Shown one piece after another: positions 1-6,807 of a stretch of DNA of 7,997 bases. Every line of letters starts with the position of its first letter. Position 1 is the first letter of the stretch. A model generated the notes under the pieces. The model ran no database searches. It was not told the origin of the DNA and saw nothing but the letters and a program-made list of their open reading frames with translations. The position numbers and the translations under genes are program-made. Origin of the DNA: Bifidobacterium breve (lineage in GTDB: Bacteria; Actinomycetota; Actinomycetes; Nanopelagicales; Nanopelagicaceae); NCBI GenBank assembly GCA_945866155.1, contig CAMBGL010000053.1, positions 1-7,997 on the forward strand. Direction: 5' to 3'.

Positions 1-779
1 TATCTACCGTTGCCCAAGATTCACTCGTACTGAATTTATTGACTGAAGATAATTTACCTAGCTATCACACTGAGATTGCGATCTCTATGGGACGAGATGG
101 CGCATGGGGAAATTGGATTGAACGTTGGACTGCTGAAGAAAATCGCCACGGCATTGTTATGCGCGATTACCTCATGGCAACTCGCGGAGTAAATCCTTAT
201 GAATTAGAAGATTTACGTATGGCCCATATGTCACAGGGATATCAAACCCCTTATGACAATGACATGTTGCACACTGTTGCATATGTTTCTTTTCAAGAAC
301 TAGCAACACGTATTTCTCACCGCAACACGGGCAAGATTTCTGATGATCCAATCTGTGAAAATATGTTACAACGCATATCAATGGATGAAAACTTGCATAT
401 GATTTTCTATCGCAACCTCCTTGGTAAGGCAATTGATCTCGCTCCCAATGATGCGATGCGCGCCATTACCGATGTTGTAACAAATTTTGATATGCCTGGA
501 GCCGGAATGCCTGGCTTTGGTCGCAAAGCGGTACAGATCGCACTTGCTGGAATTTATGACATGCAACAACACCTCGATGATGTTGTAGCACCGGTACTTC
601 GAGCATGGAATATCTTTGACCGCGAAGATTTATCAGGTGATGGACAAGCTGCTCGTGATGAACTCGCAACATGGTTAACAGGTGCAACGGATGAGTCAAA
701 TAGGTTCAATGAAAAGCGCGAACTTCACTTTGAACGACTAATTGCGCGAGGACAATCGCCAATTAGAATTGCTAAATAA
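1..779 (+). CDS. Acyl-ACP desaturase, soluble diiron type (5' end outside window)
   Basis: This enzyme would introduce a double bond into an acyl chain carried on acyl carrier protein, in the cytoplasm, using O2 and electrons from ferredoxin (family knowledge). The frame is open from base 3 with no stop, so the TTG at 39 is not the true start and the N-terminus lies upstream of the window. All six diiron ligands of the plant/mycobacterial family can be placed: Glu of TEDNLP (codon 45-47), E and H of EENRH (138-149), Glu of QELATR (297-299), and E and H of DENLH (387-398). The WTAEENRHG context and the RDYL segment after it resemble mycobacterial DesA1/DesA2. Without the N-terminus I cannot choose between these two, nor give the double-bond position. 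The stop is TAA at 777-779. The promoter of the next gene overlaps the end of this one. The family call is firm; chain length and regiospecificity are unknown. Confidence 0.93.
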   Translation, partial: STVAQDSLVLNLLTEDNLPSYHTEIAISMGRDGAWGNWIERWTAEENRHGIVMRDYLMATRGVNPYELEDLRMAHMSQGYQTPYDNDMLHTVAYVSFQELATRISHRNTGKISDDPICENMLQRISMDENLHMIFYRNLLGKAIDLAPNDAMRAITDVVTNFDMPGAGMPGFGRKAVQIALAGIYDMQQHLDDVVAPVLRAWNIFDREDLSGDGQAARDELATWLTGATDESNRFNEKRELHFERLIARGQSPIRIAK

Positions 780-797
780 AAACGCGAAAGATACTAT
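769..797 (+). promoter_or_regulatory. Probable promoter of the class I amidotransferase gene (leaderless)
   Basis: A -35-like TTGCTA (769-774) and a -10-like TACTAT (792-797, matching the actinobacterial TAnnnT pattern) are separated by exactly 17 bases. The -10 ends 7 bases before the ATG at 805, so transcription would begin at or next to the start codon and the mRNA would have little or no leader. The -35 overlaps the last codons of the desaturase gene. No Shine-Dalgarno sequence lies at a suitable distance (GAAAG at 786-790 is 14 nt away), which agrees with a leaderless transcript. Confidence 0.6.
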
Positions 798-804
798 TTC
801 CGCT

Positions 805-1533
805 ATGGCAAAACGCGCTCTCTTTATCTTGCAAGATTATGTCAGTGATGGTGGGCCAGTCGCAGTTCAATTCCGAAACCGTGGATATGAAATCCAACAG
901 TGCATCGTTGTTCATGAAAAAGATTACAAAAATCCAAATGTCACCGTTGATTGGCCAAACTTCCTAGAGTTCGATGCAATCGTTGCACTGGGTGCACCAT
1001 GGGGCGCATTTGAAGATGAACGAATTGGTAATTGGTTACTACCTGAAATGAATAAATTATTAGAAGCACATAACGCAGGTATTCCAATTCTTGGAATCTG
1101 TTTTGGTGGCCAATTGATGGCTCGCGCACTCGGCGGCACTGTCGCCCGTGGGCCTTATCCAGAACTTGGTTGGCATGAGATTGAGAGCGACGATGAAAGT
1201 TTTATTCCAAATGGTCCATGGTTTCAATATCACTGGGATCGATTCACTATTCCACCTGGCGCAAAAGAGATTGCTCGTACGGATTTATGCCCTCAAGCAT
1301 TTATATTTGGACGAACATTAGGAACTCAATTTCATCCAGATGTTGATTCAGAAGTCTTGGACCAATGGCTTGCAATGGAAGGTGGTCCAGATGATCTTGA
1401 AGCAGAGGGTGTTGTAATTGCCGACCTTCGTGCACAGACAAAACTAGCTGATGCAACTGCAAATCCGCGCAGTCACGCCCTGGTCAATCAATTTCTTGAC
1501 CACGTCGCAACTGCGCCGATTCAACGCAAATAA
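805..1533 (+). CDS. Class I glutamine amidotransferase-like protein (GMP-synthase-type GATase domain)
   Basis: This is a stand-alone 242-residue protein with a single class I amidotransferase domain, which hydrolyses a gamma-glutamyl amide bond through a Cys nucleophile. Visible features are the first beta strand right after the start (RALFILQ), the ALGAPWG loop (61-67), the nucleophile elbow GICFGG with Cys99, and the histidine in QFHPD (His177). The usual third catalytic residue is Glu (HPE); here it is Asp179. The true start is taken as ATG 805: the in-frame start at 742 would overlap the desaturase and add residues before the first strand. The fold resembles the GMP-synthase-like family whose members mostly have unknown substrates. 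No synthase partner domain is present. It faces the SDR gene tail to tail with a 4-base gap. Next to a gamma-glutamyl ligase operon, it might cleave gamma-glutamyl products as PuuD does in E. coli, but it lacks clear PuuD similarity; this role is inference. Confidence 0.85.
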   Translation: MAKRALFILQDYVSDGGPVAVQFRNRGYEIQQCIVVHEKDYKNPNVTVDWPNFLEFDAIVALGAPWGAFEDERIGNWLLPEMNKLLEAHNAGIPILGICFGGQLMARALGGTVARGPYPELGWHEIESDDESFIPNGPWFQYHWDRFTIPPGAKEIARTDLCPQAFIFGRTLGTQFHPDVDSEVLDQWLAMEGGPDDLEAEGVVIADLRAQTKLADATANPRSHALVNQFLDHVATAPIQRK

Positions 1534-1537
1534 GTTA

Positions 1538-2308
1538 TTAGTCGAGCGGAGTTACATACGCTCCTGAAATTCCACCATCTACCAAGAAGTTAGATGCTGT
1601 AATAAATGAAGAATCATCTGATGCTAAGAATGCAACTGCTGCTGCAAGTTCACTAGCTTCGGCAAAGCGCCCCAATGGAATATGAATGAGGCGACGAGCT
1701 GCGCGCTCTTTATCTTTTGCAAAGAGTTCTTGTAATAGGGGAGTGTTGACTGGTCCAGGAGATAGAGCATTCACACGAACACCCTGGCGAGCAAACTGAA
1801 CACCGAGTTCGCGACTCATAGCAAGTACTCCACCTTTTGATGCTGTGTAGGAAATCTGTGATGTAGCAGATGCCATCGTTGCAACGAAGGATGCTGTATT
1901 GATAATTGATCCTTTGCCAGCCTTGAGCATGTATGGAAGTACTTCTTTGCAGCAAAGATAAACACTTGTGAGGTTTACACGTTGCACGCGCTCCCATGCA
2001 TCGATTCCTGTTGTCAGAATTGAATCATCATCAGGTGGTGAGATACCAGCATTATTGAATGCAATATCAATGCGTCCATAGGTATCAAATGCAGTTTTAT
2101 ACATACGTGCTACATCGTCGGCATTTGTGACATCTGCCTTTACAAAAATTCCGCCAACTTCTTTAGCAACTTTCTCACCAGATTCTGGATTTGTATCGAC
2201 GATAACAACTTTCGCGCCTTCTTGTGCAAAACGCAGGGCAGTTGCATATCCGATACCGCTTCCGCCGCCAGTAATAACGCCGACGCGACCTTCTAAACGT
2301 TCTGCCAT
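1538..2308 (-). CDS. Short-chain dehydrogenase/reductase (SDR), NAD-preferring
   Basis: This is a 256-residue classical SDR, the usual size for the family. The cofactor motif TGGGSGIG lies at 13-20, and Asp38 at the end of the second beta strand favours NAD(H) over NADP(H). NNAG is at 85-88. The catalytic residues are Asn112, Ser140, Tyr154 and Lys158 (YTASK). Such proteins are often labelled 3-oxoacyl-ACP reductase (FabG), but no fatty-acid synthesis gene neighbours it. It is the last gene of the ligase-ALDH-SDR operon, 37 bases after the ALDH stop, with a good ribosome binding site (AGAGG, 2314-2318, 5 nt before ATG). The TAATCT and GATAAT sequences in that gap (2329-2336) could be a weak internal promoter. 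In context it may oxidise the hydroxyl of a gamma-glutamylated amino alcohol to the aldehyde used by the neighbouring ALDH. The family is certain; the substrate is inferred. Confidence 0.9.
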   Translation of the reverse strand: MAERLEGRVGVITGGGSGIGYATALRFAQEGAKVVIVDTNPESGEKVAKEVGGIFVKADVTNADDVARMYKTAFDTYGRIDIAFNNAGISPPDDDSILTTGIDAWERVQRVNLTSVYLCCKEVLPYMLKAGKGSIINTASFVATMASATSQISYTASKGGVLAMSRELGVQFARQGVRVNALSPGPVNTPLLQELFAKDKERAARRLIHIPLGRFAEASELAAAVAFLASDDSSFITASNFLVDGGISGAYVTPLD

Positions 2309-2345
2309 GATTTCCTCTTCTTTTCTTTAGATTATCTGTGTGAGT

Positions 2346-3704
2346 TTAGTCGTTGGAGATAAATACGTTCTTTACTTCTGTAAATGAATCGAGTGCATCT
2401 GGTCCTAGTTCGCGGCCAAGACCAGATTGTTTGAATCCACCAAATGGTGTCCAAAAACGCACTGATGAATTGCTATTGACTGAGAGATTTCCAGTTTCAA
2501 CGCCGCGCGAAACGCGAAGTGCGCGACCGATATCGCGAGTCCAGATTGAACCACTCAAGCCATATTCAGAATCATTAGCCATTGCAATCGCTTCGGCCTC
2601 ATCCTCAAATGTAAGAACAGATACCACTGGACCAAATACTTCTTCTCGCCATGAGCGAGATTGTGCATTCTTTGGCATGAGAACTGTCGGTGGCATCCAA
2701 TAACCGCTACCACTTGGTGCGCTACCAGTGAATGCAACTGGCTCATCGAGAAAGGATTGCACTGCATCAAATTGCTTCTTTGAGATAAGTGGTCCCATGT
2801 CACATGTTGAAAGATTGGGATCTTCTACGCGGAATTTCTTGACGCCAACTTCGAACTTTTCCATAAAGGAATCAAAAACTGACTTCTGAACAAGAATGCG
2901 TGAGCGCGCACAACAATCTTGGCCAGCATTATCAAAGACTGCACCAGGTGCACTTGCTGCAGCTTTATCAAGATCACTATCTGCAAAGATGATATTTGAA
3001 CTCTTGCCACCTAATTCAAGTGTTACTCGCTTTATCTGATCAGCACATCCAGCCATGATTGATTTACCAACTGATGTTGAACCAGTAAAGACAATCTTTC
3101 GTACAAGGGGATGAGTGACAAATCGATTTCCAACGATGCTGCCCTTCCCAGGCAAAACATTAAAGACACCATCAGGTATTCCAGCTTCGAGTGCTAATTC
3201 ACCAAGACGTATTGCTGTCAATGGTGTGTATTCAGCAGGCTTGAGTACAACAGTGTTACCTGCGGCAAGTGCTGGCGCAAAACCCCAGACAGCAATTGGC
3301 ATTGGGAAATTCCACGGCACAATAATTCCAACAACACCGAGTGGTTCCTTGAATGTGACATCTATGCCACCTGGAACAGGAATCTGTCGACCAAAGAGAC
3401 GCTCTGGAGCGGCTGAATAATAAGTAAGGGTGTTGACGACATTATCAACTTCCCAGAGTGCATTACCGCGGGCATGGCCAGAGTTAGTTATCTCCAGGAG
3501 TGCAAGTTCCTCTTTATGATCTGCAACTACCTCTGCAAAGCGGCGCAAGAGTTTGCCCCGATCACCAGGTGAAATTGCGCGCCAACTATCAAATGCCTTG
3601 GCAGCTTTTGCAATTGCATTATCTGTTGCAGCAAGGTCATAGTGCTCAATTGTTTTTACAATTGTTTCAGTTGCTGGATTTATTACGTCGTACGTAGTTG
3701 ACAC
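2346..3704 (-). CDS. Aldehyde dehydrogenase, NAD(P)-dependent (ALDH superfamily)
   Basis: This enzyme oxidises an aldehyde to a carboxylic acid through a covalent thioester on cysteine. All landmarks are present: PWNFP (130-134) with oxyanion Asn132, KPAE (Lys155), FTGST (206-210), general base Glu230 in LELGGK, nucleophile Cys264 in GQDCCARSR, and Glu355 in EVFGP. At 452 residues it is somewhat shorter than the usual 470-500, with a short N-terminus, but the core is complete. The start is GTG at 3704, three bases after the stop of the ligase gene. A ribosome binding site GAAAGG (3714-3719) lies within the last ligase codons, so translation is probably coupled. In the Puu pathway the equivalent enzyme (PuuC) oxidises gamma-glutamyl-gamma-aminobutyraldehyde. 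Here the likely substrate is a gamma-glutamylated aldehyde, but its exact identity cannot be read from the sequence. Confidence 0.94.
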   Translation of the reverse strand: MSTTYDVINPATETIVKTIEHYDLAATDNAIAKAAKAFDSWRAISPGDRGKLLRRFAEVVADHKEELALLEITNSGHARGNALWEVDNVVNTLTYYSAAPERLFGRQIPVPGGIDVTFKEPLGVVGIIVPWNFPMPIAVWGFAPALAAGNTVVLKPAEYTPLTAIRLGELALEAGIPDGVFNVLPGKGSIVGNRFVTHPLVRKIVFTGSTSVGKSIMAGCADQIKRVTLELGGKSSNIIFADSDLDKAAASAPGAVFDNAGQDCCARSRILVQKSVFDSFMEKFEVGVKKFRVEDPNLSTCDMGPLISKKQFDAVQSFLDEPVAFTGSAPSGSGYWMPPTVLMPKNAQSRSWREEVFGPVVSVLTFEDEAEAIAMANDSEYGLSGSIWTRDIGRALRVSRGVETGNLSVNSNSSVRFWTPFGGFKQSGLGRELGPDALDSFTEVKNVFISND

Positions 3705-3707
3705 GAT

Positions 3708-5066
3708 TTAGAACCTTTCGAAGTTGCGGAAGAGTTCCCAATCGGTAACTGCGCTTCCGTATGCTGCAATTTCAATTCGAGCCATATTTGCATAGTGTGC
3801 TTGAACTTCTGCGCCGAATGCCTCTTTGATCCAGGCACTCTTCTCCCATAAATCAAGTGCTTCATTCATTGATGCGGGTATGCGCTCTGAATCAGATGCG
3901 TAAGCATTTCCTTGAAATGCAGGCTCTAATTTCATTTTCTTATTTATTCCATCTAGACCTGCAGCGATAATTCCTGCAACAGCCATATATGGATTCACAT
4001 CGCCGCCAGGCACGCGATTTTCTAAGCGAAGCCCTGCGCCATGACCTACAAGGCGAAGTGCACATGTGCGGTTATCGCGTCCCCAACGAATTGCTGTTGG
4101 AGCAAATGAACCAGGGACGTAGCGCTTGTATGAATTGATATTTGGCGCAAAGAGAAGTGAGAGTTCGCGAAGGTGGGCAACCTGGCCCGCAATGAATTGA
4201 CGACCTAGTTCACTCATCCCGTCGACTTTATCTGAGTCATCGGCCATGACGAGTTCGCCCTTGAGTCCACGGAAGGAGAGGTGAATATGTGAAGAGTTTC
4301 CTTCTTTCATATTTGGCTTTGCCATAAATGTAAGTGCATAACCCTCTTCAGATGAAATCTCTTTGGCACCATTTTTGTAAATGACATGGTTATCGCAATT
4401 GGAGAGCGCATCAGAATATTTGAATGCAATCTCGTGTTGCCCGAAGTTACATTCACCTTTCACTGATTCCACAGTCATTCCAGCGCCAGCCATGGCTAGG
4501 CGAATTCGACGAAGAAGAGGCTCAATGCGAGATCCACCAAGTATTGAATAGTCGACGTTATATTGATTTACCGGAGTGAGATCGCGGTATGCCTTATTCC
4601 ACGCTTCTTCGTATGTATCTTTATAAACGACAAATTCAAGCTCTGTTCCACACATTGCAACCATGCCTGCCTTTTCAAGGGCTGCAATCTGCTTGCGTAA
4701 TACTTGTCGAGGAGATGCAACCACATCTGTGTGATCTAGCCATTGAACATCAGCTAGAACCATTGCAGCACCTGGCTGCCATGGAACCATACGAAGAGTG
4801 TTGAGATCTGGCATTAGAGCAAAATCGCTATACCCACGCTCCCACGAGGACATCTCATAACCAGCAACGGTATTCATATCTACATCTACCGCTAAGAGAT
4901 AGTTACAACCTTCGGTACCATGCTTTAAAACTTCATCTAAGAAGAACTGGCCATGAATTCGCTTACCCGTTAGGCGTCCTTGCATATCTGTCATTGCAAC
5001 AATGACCGTATCCACGCTTCCATCGGCTACAGCTTTACGTAATTGATCAACACTCAATGCGCTCAT
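3708..5066 (-). CDS. Glutamine-synthetase-like gamma-glutamyl amine ligase (PuuA/GlnA4-type)
   Basis: This 452-residue protein of the glutamine synthetase superfamily would use ATP to join glutamate to an amine. The metal ligands are intact: Glu142 and Glu144 (TELEF), Glu205 and Glu212 (GECNFGQHE), His260 (SHIH), Glu349 (LENR). Glutamate and phosphate contacts include NSYKR (311-315), DNRTCALR and Arg351. True ammonia-using enzymes have PGYEAP in the flap, whose Glu deprotonates ammonium; this protein reads PGSFAP, with Phe321 at that place. The FDGSS loop and the NLYDLP adenylylation site are also missing. These points argue against glutamine synthesis and for a larger amine, as in PuuA (putrescine) or Streptomyces GlnA3/GlnA4 (polyamines/ethanolamine). 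I chose ATG 5066 because a -10 box sits right before it and a terminator hairpin abuts the alternative GTG start at 5102. The longer form would add 12 residues before the LSVDQL segment. It is the first gene of an operon with ALDH (3-base gap) and SDR. Confidence 0.9.
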   Translation of the reverse strand: MSALSVDQLRKAVADGSVDTVIVAMTDMQGRLTGKRIHGQFFLDEVLKHGTEGCNYLLAVDVDMNTVAGYEMSSWERGYSDFALMPDLNTLRMVPWQPGAAMVLADVQWLDHTDVVASPRQVLRKQIAALEKAGMVAMCGTELEFVVYKDTYEEAWNKAYRDLTPVNQYNVDYSILGGSRIEPLLRRIRLAMAGAGMTVESVKGECNFGQHEIAFKYSDALSNCDNHVIYKNGAKEISSEEGYALTFMAKPNMKEGNSSHIHLSFRGLKGELVMADDSDKVDGMSELGRQFIAGQVAHLRELSLLFAPNINSYKRYVPGSFAPTAIRWGRDNRTCALRLVGHGAGLRLENRVPGGDVNPYMAVAGIIAAGLDGINKKMKLEPAFQGNAYASDSERIPASMNEALDLWEKSAWIKEAFGAEVQAHYANMARIEIAAYGSAVTDWELFRNFERF

Positions 5067-5072
5067 GGAGTC

Positions 5073-5078
5073 AGCGTA
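5073..5078 (-). promoter_or_regulatory. Probable -10 box of the ligase-ALDH-SDR operon (leaderless)
   Basis: Read on the minus strand, TACGCT lies at -12 to -7 relative to the A of the ATG at 5066 and fits the TAnnnT pattern. The -35 region is weak: TGGATT at 17-base spacing, or TTGTGG at 20. There is no Shine-Dalgarno sequence before this ATG. The box lies just after the terminator of the permease gene, so the operon would have its own promoter and a leaderless first gene. This site is what decides the start codon chosen for the ligase. Confidence 0.5.
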
Positions 5079-5107
5079 TCTATCTGAATGAAGAAAATCC
5101 ACAAAGC

Positions 5108-5143
5108 AAAATCCCCTCCACCAATACAGGCGGAGGGGATTTT
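5108..5143 (-). terminator. Rho-independent terminator of the permease gene
   Basis: The arms AAAATCCCCTCC (5108-5119) and GGAGGGGATTTT (5132-5143) form a perfect 12-bp stem. After one A/C mismatch a further 2 bp (CC/GG) close a 6-base loop (AATACA). On the minus strand the stem is followed by a T-rich run (TTTTGCTTT). It starts 14 bases after the permease stop codon, the expected place for a terminator. The arms are symmetric, so it could act in both directions, but no plus-strand gene runs into it. It separates permease transcription from the ligase operon. The 3' arm also carries a GGAGG-like sequence before the alternative GTG start of the ligase. Confidence 0.85.
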
Positions 5144-5157
5144 GGAAGTGCTATTAC

Positions 5158-6705
5158 TTATGCATCAATTGTTCGTTTTGGTCCTGTGAACCATTTCTTA
5201 GCCGAGAGATGCCACCAGATCCACAAGATGATGAGGGCTCCACCGGTAATAATTGGTGCGTAGTTCACTGCAGTCCAGGTGAAATCTTTATTACCCGGAG
5301 TACCTGCTGGTGAGAATGGCAAGATGAAGTAGATAGAAATAATTGTAATTTCAGCTACTGCAATAGAGCACATCCACTTGTACTTAGATCCAAGAGTCCA
5401 TGCACCAGGCTTGAATGAAGAGCCAGCCTTGAGACGAAGATATATTGGAATTAAGAATGCTAAGTAAAGACTAATTACGCAAACAGATACGACTGCATAG
5501 AAAGCAGTTGGTGCACCTGTTGGACTCTTCCATAGTGCTGGAAGCGTCATTACTATTCCTGCTGCTGCAGATACAAGAACTGCATTCACAGGTACGTGGT
5601 GCTTATTTACTTTCTTCCAAAGATCTCCTCGTGGTACAGCGCCATCGCGCGAGAATGCGAACATCATGCGTGAACATGAAGTAAGGCACGCTGTTACGCA
5701 GAAGATTTGTCCAGCAGTGGTAATAATCATGACGAGCTTGAAGAGTGCGCCGCCACCGAGTGCTGTATACAGAATTGCAATTACGGAGCCTCCCCCAAAT
5801 GGGTTTACGGCTGGATCAAAAGAGCTAATGATGTCAGTCTTCGTTGCTGCAAAGAGGAATGCCATCAACAAGATGTATCCACCGATTGCAGAGTAGAAGA
5901 TTGACTTCCAGATGCCGCGTGCTGCATTTATGTGAGCGTCATGTGTTTCTTCTGAAAGGTGTGCCGATGCATCGAAACCGGTAATTGTGTACTGAGTGAG
6001 CAAGAAGCCCAATGGAAGTACATATAACCAGTAGGAGTTATCACTAAATCCTGAACTATTGATTTTTGTTGAGAACATCCAGGAAAGGCTTTGGTGCTCT
6101 GAAGGCGCAAAGATTAAGATGCCAACAACAATGGCTGCGCCAAATACGTGCCACCAGACAGAAATGTTATTGAATAGCGATAGGAGATTACCGCTATAAA
6201 CATTGATCAGTGTGATAACAGTGATAATTGCCACAAAGAGGAAGAATTGTTGCTTTATGTAATCGCCACCCAGAAAATCAGTGGAATAGCTTGGAAATTG
6301 TGTGCCAAGTATTACATTCAAGAAACTTGCCGCTCCGTAACCAACGGAGGCTGTAACTGATACCAATCCAATGAGGTTGAGCCAACCAGTGTAGAAACCA
6401 GCCTTTGCTCCACCTAGTTTGGAAGCCCACCAGTAGATTCCACCCGATGTTGGATATGCAGATGCAAGTTCTGACATACAGAATCCAATAATAAGGATAA
6501 AGAGAGAAATAACTGGCCAACCAATTGAGATTGCAATTGGCCCACCGTTATTCCACGCCTGGGCAAATGTAGTGAAGCAACCTGCCAGGATTGAAATAAT
6601 TGAGAATGAAATAGCGAAGTTTGAAAAACCACTCCAAGATCTATTCAGCTCTTGCTTATATCCGAGTTCTGCTAAACGTCTTTCGTCATCATTTGTAATC
6701 GCCAA
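5158..6705 (-). CDS. APC-superfamily amino acid/amine permease (ACT-like)
   Basis: This is a 515-residue inner-membrane transporter with about twelve hydrophobic segments. After a short polar N-terminus it shows the family's first-helix pattern (FAISFSIISILAG, 30-42) and the following PTSGGIYWWASKLGG loop (85-99). Later come SEETHDA (251-257) and SRMMFAFSRDGAVP (345-358). These are typical of the amino acid/choline/GABA branch of the APC superfamily, which works by secondary transport. The start is TTG at 6705, preceded by a near-perfect ribosome binding site AAGGAGG (6712-6718) at 6-base spacing. Longer in-frame readings up to 6837 would overlap the divergent amidotransferase gene and add a non-membrane tail. 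The gene ends in its own terminator and lies just upstream of the gamma-glutamyl ligase operon, so import of the ligase's amine is the natural guess (the role of PuuP in E. coli). The exact substrate is not visible. No convincing promoter was found in the 102-base upstream gap. Confidence 0.92.
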   Translation of the reverse strand: MAITNDDERRLAELGYKQELNRSWSGFSNFAISFSIISILAGCFTTFAQAWNNGGPIAISIGWPVISLFILIIGFCMSELASAYPTSGGIYWWASKLGGAKAGFYTGWLNLIGLVSVTASVGYGAASFLNVILGTQFPSYSTDFLGGDYIKQQFFLFVAIITVITLINVYSGNLLSLFNNISVWWHVFGAAIVVGILIFAPSEHQSLSWMFSTKINSSGFSDNSYWLYVLPLGFLLTQYTITGFDASAHLSEETHDAHINAARGIWKSIFYSAIGGYILLMAFLFAATKTDIISSFDPAVNPFGGGSVIAILYTALGGGALFKLVMIITTAGQIFCVTACLTSCSRMMFAFSRDGAVPRGDLWKKVNKHHVPVNAVLVSAAAGIVMTLPALWKSPTGAPTAFYAVVSVCVISLYLAFLIPIYLRLKAGSSFKPGAWTLGSKYKWMCSIAVAEITIISIYFILPFSPAGTPGNKDFTWTAVNYAPIITGGALIILWIWWHLSAKKWFTGPKRTIDA

Positions 6706-6711
6706 GATTTT

Positions 6712-6718
6712 CCTCCTT
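6712..6718 (-). promoter_or_regulatory. Ribosome binding site fixing the permease TTG start
   Basis: AAGGAGG on the minus strand lies 6 bases before TTG 6705. It is the strongest Shine-Dalgarno sequence in the window. It shows that translation starts at TTG here and not at the upstream in-frame codons near 6837. Confidence 0.85.
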
Positions 6719-6734
6719 GAAAATAGCGAGTAAG

Positions 6735-6764
6735 TTGGTTCGGCGAGGGGCACCGAGGTAACCT
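6735..6764 (+). promoter_or_regulatory. Possible promoter of the class II amidotransferase gene
   Basis: TTGGTT (6735-6740) and TAACCT (6759-6764, TAnnnT pattern) are 18 bases apart. They would start transcription near 6771, giving a leader of about 37 bases that includes GGAAGAGG. The -10 overlaps a short palindrome AGGTAACCT. This is the best candidate in the 102-base divergent gap, but both hexamers are weak matches. Confidence 0.3.
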
Positions 6765-6807
6765 TTGTACATCCAGTGTGACGCAAATGGAAGAGGTTTA
6801 TACAAAA

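Noticed and set aside
742..804. Upstream in-frame start of the class I amidotransferase at 742
   Set aside because: It would overlap the desaturase by 38 bases and add residues before the first beta strand. ATG 805 has a well-placed -10 box and -35.
1538..2308. Calling the SDR FabG (3-oxoacyl-ACP reductase)
   Set aside because: The motifs fit any classical SDR, Asp38 favours NAD rather than the NADP used by FabG, and the operon context is amine/aldehyde oxidation.
2353..3420. Plus-strand open frames opposite the ALDH gene (2353-2703 and 3115-3420)
   Set aside because: Their translations have no recognisable domain and read as complements of conserved ALDH codons. The ALDH on the other strand is complete and well supported.
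6756..6764. Palindrome AGGTAACCT as a regulator operator between the divergent genes
   Set aside because: The arms are only 4 bases long and no second copy was noticed near the other promoters, so it is easily explained by chance.
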